From Glandiceps talaboti (lineage: Eukaryota > Hemichordata > Enteropneusta > Spengelidae), in contig NC_135562.1 in the NCBI RefSeq assembly GCF_964340395.1, positions 6,541,634 through 6,605,633 of the forward strand: DNA of 64,000 bases, written 5' to 3'. Below the pieces are notes generated by a model that saw nothing but the letters and a program-made list of their open reading frames with translations, was not told the origin of the DNA and made no database searches. Shown here one piece after another: positions 59,193 through 64,000 of the stretch. Position 1 is the stretch's first letter; every line of letters begins with the position of its first letter. The position numbers and the translations under genes were made by a program.

Positions 59193-60521
59193 ATGAAGAA
59201 GGTTTATCGGAGATTTCTTCTTTGTATCATCTGCACTGTTATAGGAAGTATTATACTGGTACGTATGTTTCAAAGGCCAAATAAATTGAAATTAAATGGT
59301 GGATCGATAATGATCGAAGACATACTTGCTGCCAAAAGACCACATGGATCTAAACAAATCTTAAATGTTGAGCGCAGTAAACGTAAAGGACCACCAGAAA
59401 ATTTTGAATTAACAATGGCTCTTCCGATCGACCAGAAAGACAATTTGGCAAACTCCACATTCAATACAATGAACGATAACTCTATGAAAAGTCAAGCACG
59501 GGTTGCAGACGCTGGACAGCAAGAGCTCACTGAGGAAGTTAACTGTAAGTCGTTGCTTTCGGACATTGAGCACGGAATGATTAAAGTTAGACAATGTCAT
59601 CATATGGACAAGGCGCTGCGTCATTGTTTGAATACATCGAAAGTTGGGAGAGAACCACTACGGAACTTCTTCATCCATCAGAACGTCGATAAAAAGTCTG
59701 CCTACACTGCTTATAGGGAGGCAAACATTGCATTCGTACATATCCCCAAATCTGGTGGCACTTCCGTCGAAGCAATATTGAAAAAGATGGCAGTTAAAAA
59801 GAACATTCGAAGACGGCCAATTTGGCATTGTGGCAATCTGTTCAAAGACGCAAAATTGACAAAACGTAATGAAGGACAAAACTTTTATTATTCGAAAAGA
59901 AGCTATGGCCTACATGATTTCACGAACCCAAGAAGAACATTTGCATATGTCACGTGGTTTCGTGAACCAATAGGAAGGGTAGTATCAACATATTACTATT
60001 TAAAGAAAACACGTTGTGGGGGGTCTCATGTAATATGCAGAAAATACTTGTTGCATAGTCGGTCGTTAACCGATTACCTTAAGAAAACGCCAAACCTTCA
60101 TTACCAAGACATCGATAATTTTAACGTCCGACTTTTACAATTTGGTGACTACCCAGACATCGATGATACGTTTGAAGACTGTTGTGGCTCAGTAACTCTA
60201 AATCAGGCTGATAAAATTCCAGCAATTGAAGAGAAACATTACTTGGTTGCTAAACGAAATTTGGAAAAAATGGCTTTCATCGGACTGACAGAAGATTTCA
60301 AAACATCCCAGGATATGGTTTCACATATATTTGGCATACGTCATGAGAAAAAGGAAGTGCATACAAATGCAAATCCGCATAGTACTAAAGTAACAGACTG
60401 GGAATTAGAAGAACTAACTAAACGAAATGTATGGGATTTAAAGCTGTATGAAGATGCTAAGAAGATATACCAAGAACAGAAGGAAAAGTATCTCAAAATG
60501 CTGGAGAATTCTAATAAATGA
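59193..60521 (+). CDS. PAPS-dependent Golgi sulfotransferase-like, paralogue 2
   Basis: Complete 442-residue coding exon. ATG 59193 (MKKVYRR) is chosen because the acceptor ttcttactttacag ends at 59184; earlier in-frame ATGs from 59112 lie in the intron. The signal anchor is at about 8-24 and the stem is variable. The 5'-phosphosulfate loop is FVHIPKSGGTS (185-191), and the 3'-phosphate motif is TWFREPIGRVVSTYYY (R257). The region RLLQFGDYPDIDDTFEDCCG is identical to paralogue 1, also nearly so in DNA, while stems differ strongly. The family call and limits are as for paralogue 1, 7.7 kb upstream in the same orientation. The last codons read aat aaa tga, so an AATAAA overlaps the stop. Confidence 0.88.
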   Translation: MKKVYRRFLLCIICTVIGSIILVRMFQRPNKLKLNGGSIMIEDILAAKRPHGSKQILNVERSKRKGPPENFELTMALPIDQKDNLANSTFNTMNDNSMKSQARVADAGQQELTEEVNCKSLLSDIEHGMIKVRQCHHMDKALRHCLNTSKVGREPLRNFFIHQNVDKKSAYTAYREANIAFVHIPKSGGTSVEAILKKMAVKKNIRRRPIWHCGNLFKDAKLTKRNEGQNFYYSKRSYGLHDFTNPRRTFAYVTWFREPIGRVVSTYYYLKKTRCGGSHVICRKYLLHSRSLTDYLKKTPNLHYQDIDNFNVRLLQFGDYPDIDDTFEDCCGSVTLNQADKIPAIEEKHYLVAKRNLEKMAFIGLTEDFKTSQDMVSHIFGIRHEKKEVHTNANPHSTKVTDWELEELTKRNVWDLKLYEDAKKIYQEQKEKYLKMLENSNK

Positions 60522-60524
60522 GAA

Positions 60525-61765
60525 ACTCTGACATTGTGCTTACTAGATATACTAGGAAGTTTTGAGGGGTGGGATGGGGTGGGTCCGACGTTTGGTCACA
60601 TGCTTCATTGTTTTGTTCATGACACGTTGCTTGACAACAGGAAGAGAACTTACTAGTTTATGCATGATCGAATGTTTGTCCAGTGTGGTAATCTCCCCGC
60701 AGATGAGAGATAAAGCAAACTGTTAATGTAAGTGATCTATCGCTAATTATAAGATTAGGAATGTTTTAATTTAGATAAGAGGAGAAAAATGGACGAGGCA
60801 TCTTTATTTAGTCTGTAAAGAAAAGAGAGAATTACATACAGCCTCAGACTTTTAGTGGTCTGAGATATAGCTGAGAGCAGGGAAAGAAAAAGAAATATTT
60901 TTAAAACTCAATGAGTGAATAGATCAATATCACACACAAAATAAGTTATATTGCACAACAAAAATTGATCATTCAATCGATCAATCATTCAACCAAATAA
61001 TACATCAATCAATACATCACGAGCGATCGATCAATAAATCAATTACATGCTCGCTGCCCCCTATGGTCCCATTAGGCACGCTGTATTGGATGCTTTACAG
61101 TTTACATTTTAGTAGGAATTTGCAGAACTTTATGTGTAATTTTTTGGGGGAGGAGCCCTGCCTTAATAGGAGAGGAAGACTACGTCATAACTTGGTGGGT
61201 GTGTACAACAGTATTGTTAGTAAATTAATTTAAAAAGTGAAATTAATAAAAAGTAGTAACATTCTTCATTACCCTTATTATTAGTATTCATTATCACGTG
61301 ACAATTCTACTCCGTCACGTGTCAACAACCACCTGCCACCAGATGATCAGTCGGCCTGAAAAAGGGTCTCAGTAAAAACCGTCCCTTTTGAAGCCCTCGA
61401 AATGCCGGGCATTATTTCTATTGAATATGTAACGCCTTTCTCTTGATTACAGATGATATGGGGGGGGGGGGGAGGGAGGGGGGAGAGGGGGGATATATTT
61501 GTGGTTGGTGACATGAGACAGAGTAGAAGTAACTAACTGTATATAGTTATTTCGTATTTAACATGCAAAGCCGGAGCATCATGTGTTGATCCTCATTGTT
61601 TCAGTAAACCGATTCCTAAGTTGTTGACCCATAGGCAGGGTCCCTGTGAATTCACATTTGGATCCTTAGGTTGAAAGGCTAATAGGTTAATATAAGTACG
61701 GCTTCTCAACTCCCTTGAGGAATAGAAAGGTACAGACCAGCATGGCCCACGGAATCTACCAGTTG
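60525..61765. other. gene-free stretch
   Basis: Probable 3'UTR, then unannotated sequence. There are AATAAA hexamers near 61027 and 61245 and a long G-rich tract at 61458-61492. No gene seen. Confidence 0.45.
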
Positions 61766-61768
61766 ACA

Positions 61769-61842
61769 CGTTAGCCGAGATGGCTAGAGCACTTTGGCTA
61801 GTATTCAGGGGACGTGGGTTCGAATCATATACGTGCTACCTT
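61769..61842 (+). mobile_element. tRNA-like SINE head
   Basis: ttagccgagatggctagagc (A box) and gggttcgaatc (B box) are spaced as in tRNAs, but the arms do not fold into a full cloverleaf with a proper acceptor stem. It is followed by (TA)n. Confidence 0.6.
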
Positions 61843-61855
61843 TCTTTCCACGATT

Positions 61856-61967
<112 letters not shown>

Positions 61968-62026
61968 CTCGGTGAGTATCAATCTGCTATAAGTCAGTGC
62001 TCTATACCGCAGTGGCAGAGCGTAAT

Positions 62027-62046
62027 AGTTTTGGTAGTACCAAAAC

Positions 62047-62049
<3 letters not shown>
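62027..62049. repeat. 23-bp palindrome beside (TA)n
   Basis: tagttttggta, g, taccaaaacta is a perfect inverted repeat around one base. A TA tract starts at its right edge. Confidence 0.85.
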
Positions 62050-62077
<28 letters not shown>

Positions 62078-62149
62078 CTCCTGACGAGTGATTTACTCAC
62101 GAAACAGGCTTGTAGAGACGAAAAACCCGACTTGATTTTCTTCTACCCT

Positions 62150-62189
<40 letters not shown>

Positions 62190-62289
62190 GGGGAAAGGAA
62201 GAATATGGTGAAAACAGGACCACTGTGATGTGATTATGCTGTCTATGGCAGTTTGAATTTTTCACATTGATTCGTGTTTATTAATTAGT

Positions 62290-62640
62290 TTTCTTTATCC
62301 TGCCCAAGTTCACAGACAATTTAAGGTTCATACAAAAAAATCTTTAAATGTTGACGATCAGTAACATCGGGTTAATAGTAAGCAGCGGTTTGGTGATATC
62401 TACGGTCAGTGTAAATTAAAGTTACCTATAACATGTATATGAACAGCGTCATCATCAACAGTCGTACATGTCGAGAAAGCTGATATATAGCAATATCTAT
62501 ACAGTGGGTAGTGACGTCACCAGTGGTAGTGCAGACAAGAGGTGAATCATAGCTATCCAACACCACCAAGCACCGTGTTGTATTATAACATCTTGTTCAC
62601 GTAACATGTATGTGTATGTCCACCTTGCTAGAATACAGAC
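62290..62640 (+). promoter_or_regulatory. second copy of the CRE promoter/leader block
   Basis: Matches 56090-56425 in order (acaatttaaggttc, ggttaatagtaag, atgaacagcgtc, gtgacgtcaccagtgg, ccaagcaccg, agaatacagacaagg). The CRE TGACGTCA is at 62512-62519. A donor-like at|gtatgt sits at 62608. It lies downstream of paralogue 2 and would serve a further gene to the right. Confidence 0.5.
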
Positions 62641-62929
62641 AAGGAAGAATATGAATTTTATCCCAATGTGGGATAAAACCCCCCAATTATTTTACTTTGT
62701 GGTGGTGGTGGGGTTGGGGGTTGAGAACTATTCTTTACTCACTGCATACTGGCTTTATACTCATAGCACTAAATACTACTACATACTGATTTGAAATTAA
62801 TTGTGTGGTTTGAAGCAACTTTTGCCAATTTAGTTAGAATGGTAGGTGGGGCTGGGGCTGGGCTGGGGCTGGGGGTATGAGGCCTAAGTATAAGAATTTT
62901 TTTTATCCGGCATTAAACTATTGATTTCG

Positions 62930-63435
<506 letters not shown>

Positions 63436-63857
63436 TGTGGACACGATATCTCAAAAACTGCCTCTGTATGTATGTATGTATGTATGTATGTATGTATGTG
63501 TATATATAGAAATATTATTTCAAGAGTATACAGGCCCATATATACATATATAAACATATATAGATAGTTATACTTGAGTTTAAAATGATATACCATTTAC
63601 CCATGAATATTTGATTGTTTGTAACATGGTTCTACAGTACTTGTGATAGCATGTCACTCTAATCATATACAAACTGTTGCCTCGACATATGAAACTAAAT
63701 TCGACAAGTACCGTAACATATGTCGGTACTTATTTACTACTAAACTGCGGTGTCCTATGACAACATTCATAGGATTATATATATATAGTGATAACAATTG
63801 TATATGTGCGAAAAAATTGAATTGAATACCAATGAATATAAAGAGCATCCACTGCAG

Positions 63858-64000
63858 GTCAAAGTTCAAAATGTTTGTATTCCACTTCATGCTGACGATA
63901 TTGTTATTATTACTGAAAAAGAAAATAAGTGATAAACAAATGGTGTAAGAAATGGATCATGTCTATCAATGTTGAAAAGACAAAAATTGTCCAAGATGAG
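63858..64000 (+). pseudogene. non-LTR retrotransposon reverse transcriptase fragment
   Basis: The plus strand encodes VCIPLHADDIVIITEKENK (63873-63929), the catalytic (Y)ADD box with Tyr replaced by His. After a frame change it encodes INKWCKKWIMSINVEKTKI (63932-63988), the W-x-x-KW-x-M-x-IN-x-x-KTK segment that follows it in LINE-type reverse transcriptases. Two in-frame stops and the frame change show it is dead. It continues beyond the window. Confidence 0.8.

Noticed and set aside
61769-61842. Functional tRNA gene
   Set aside because: Both internal boxes are present, but the outer stem does not pair and the sequence runs into (TA)n, as a SINE head does.

Overview
The window is AT-rich animal nuclear DNA. 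Its genes have GT-AG introns, its intergenic space is long, and it is unusually full of microsatellites, degenerate minisatellites and small terminal-inverted-repeat (TIR) elements. The gene content (a class III glucose transporter, short ENPP-type phosphodiesterases, Golgi sulfotransferases and a P2X7-tail-like exon) and the repeat style suggest a marine invertebrate, either a lophotrochozoan or a non-vertebrate deuterostome. I cannot name the species from the sequence.

Layout. 1-12.2 kb: no convincing gene; small mobile-element relics and AT/CA microsatellites. 12.2-18.5 kb, minus strand: two intact single-exon ENPP-family genes (12676-14085 and 17106-18479), a small acidic exon resembling the start of P2X7-tail-like zinc-binding proteins (12213-12446), and a large nested inverted repeat between the two ENPP genes. 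18.5-28 kb: gene-poor and repeat-rich. 28.1-43.2 kb, plus strand: one complete multi-exon SLC2A12/GLUT12-like transporter gene. I read 13 constitutive coding exons plus two alternative terminal exons; both versions stay in frame, giving 635 or 674 residues. Nearly every intron carries its own tandem array. 43.2-50 kb: gene-free, with interspersed repeats and CTCF-like motifs. 50.1-60.5 kb, plus strand: two paralogous type II membrane sulfotransferase genes, each with its whole coding sequence in one exon directly behind a 5'UTR intron acceptor. A duplicated promoter/leader segment with a CRE lies upstream of the second gene (56.05-56.40 kb) and again after it (62.29-62.61 kb), so the array probably continues past the window. 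63.86-64 kb: a frameshifted non-LTR reverse transcriptase fragment.

Functional reading. The three gene groups are not an operon-like unit. They encode a surface or endomembrane hexose transporter, membrane-anchored phosphodiesterases acting outside the cell, and Golgi sulfotransferases. The ENPP and sulfotransferase pairs are recent local duplicates. The most unusual structures are in the transporter gene: the ends of two consecutive exons, splice donor included, have been copied in tandem into the following introns (31516-31912 and 32281-32640), and a TIR-bounded satellite of 17 units, each with an AATAAA hexamer, sits between the two alternative last exons (41131-42283).
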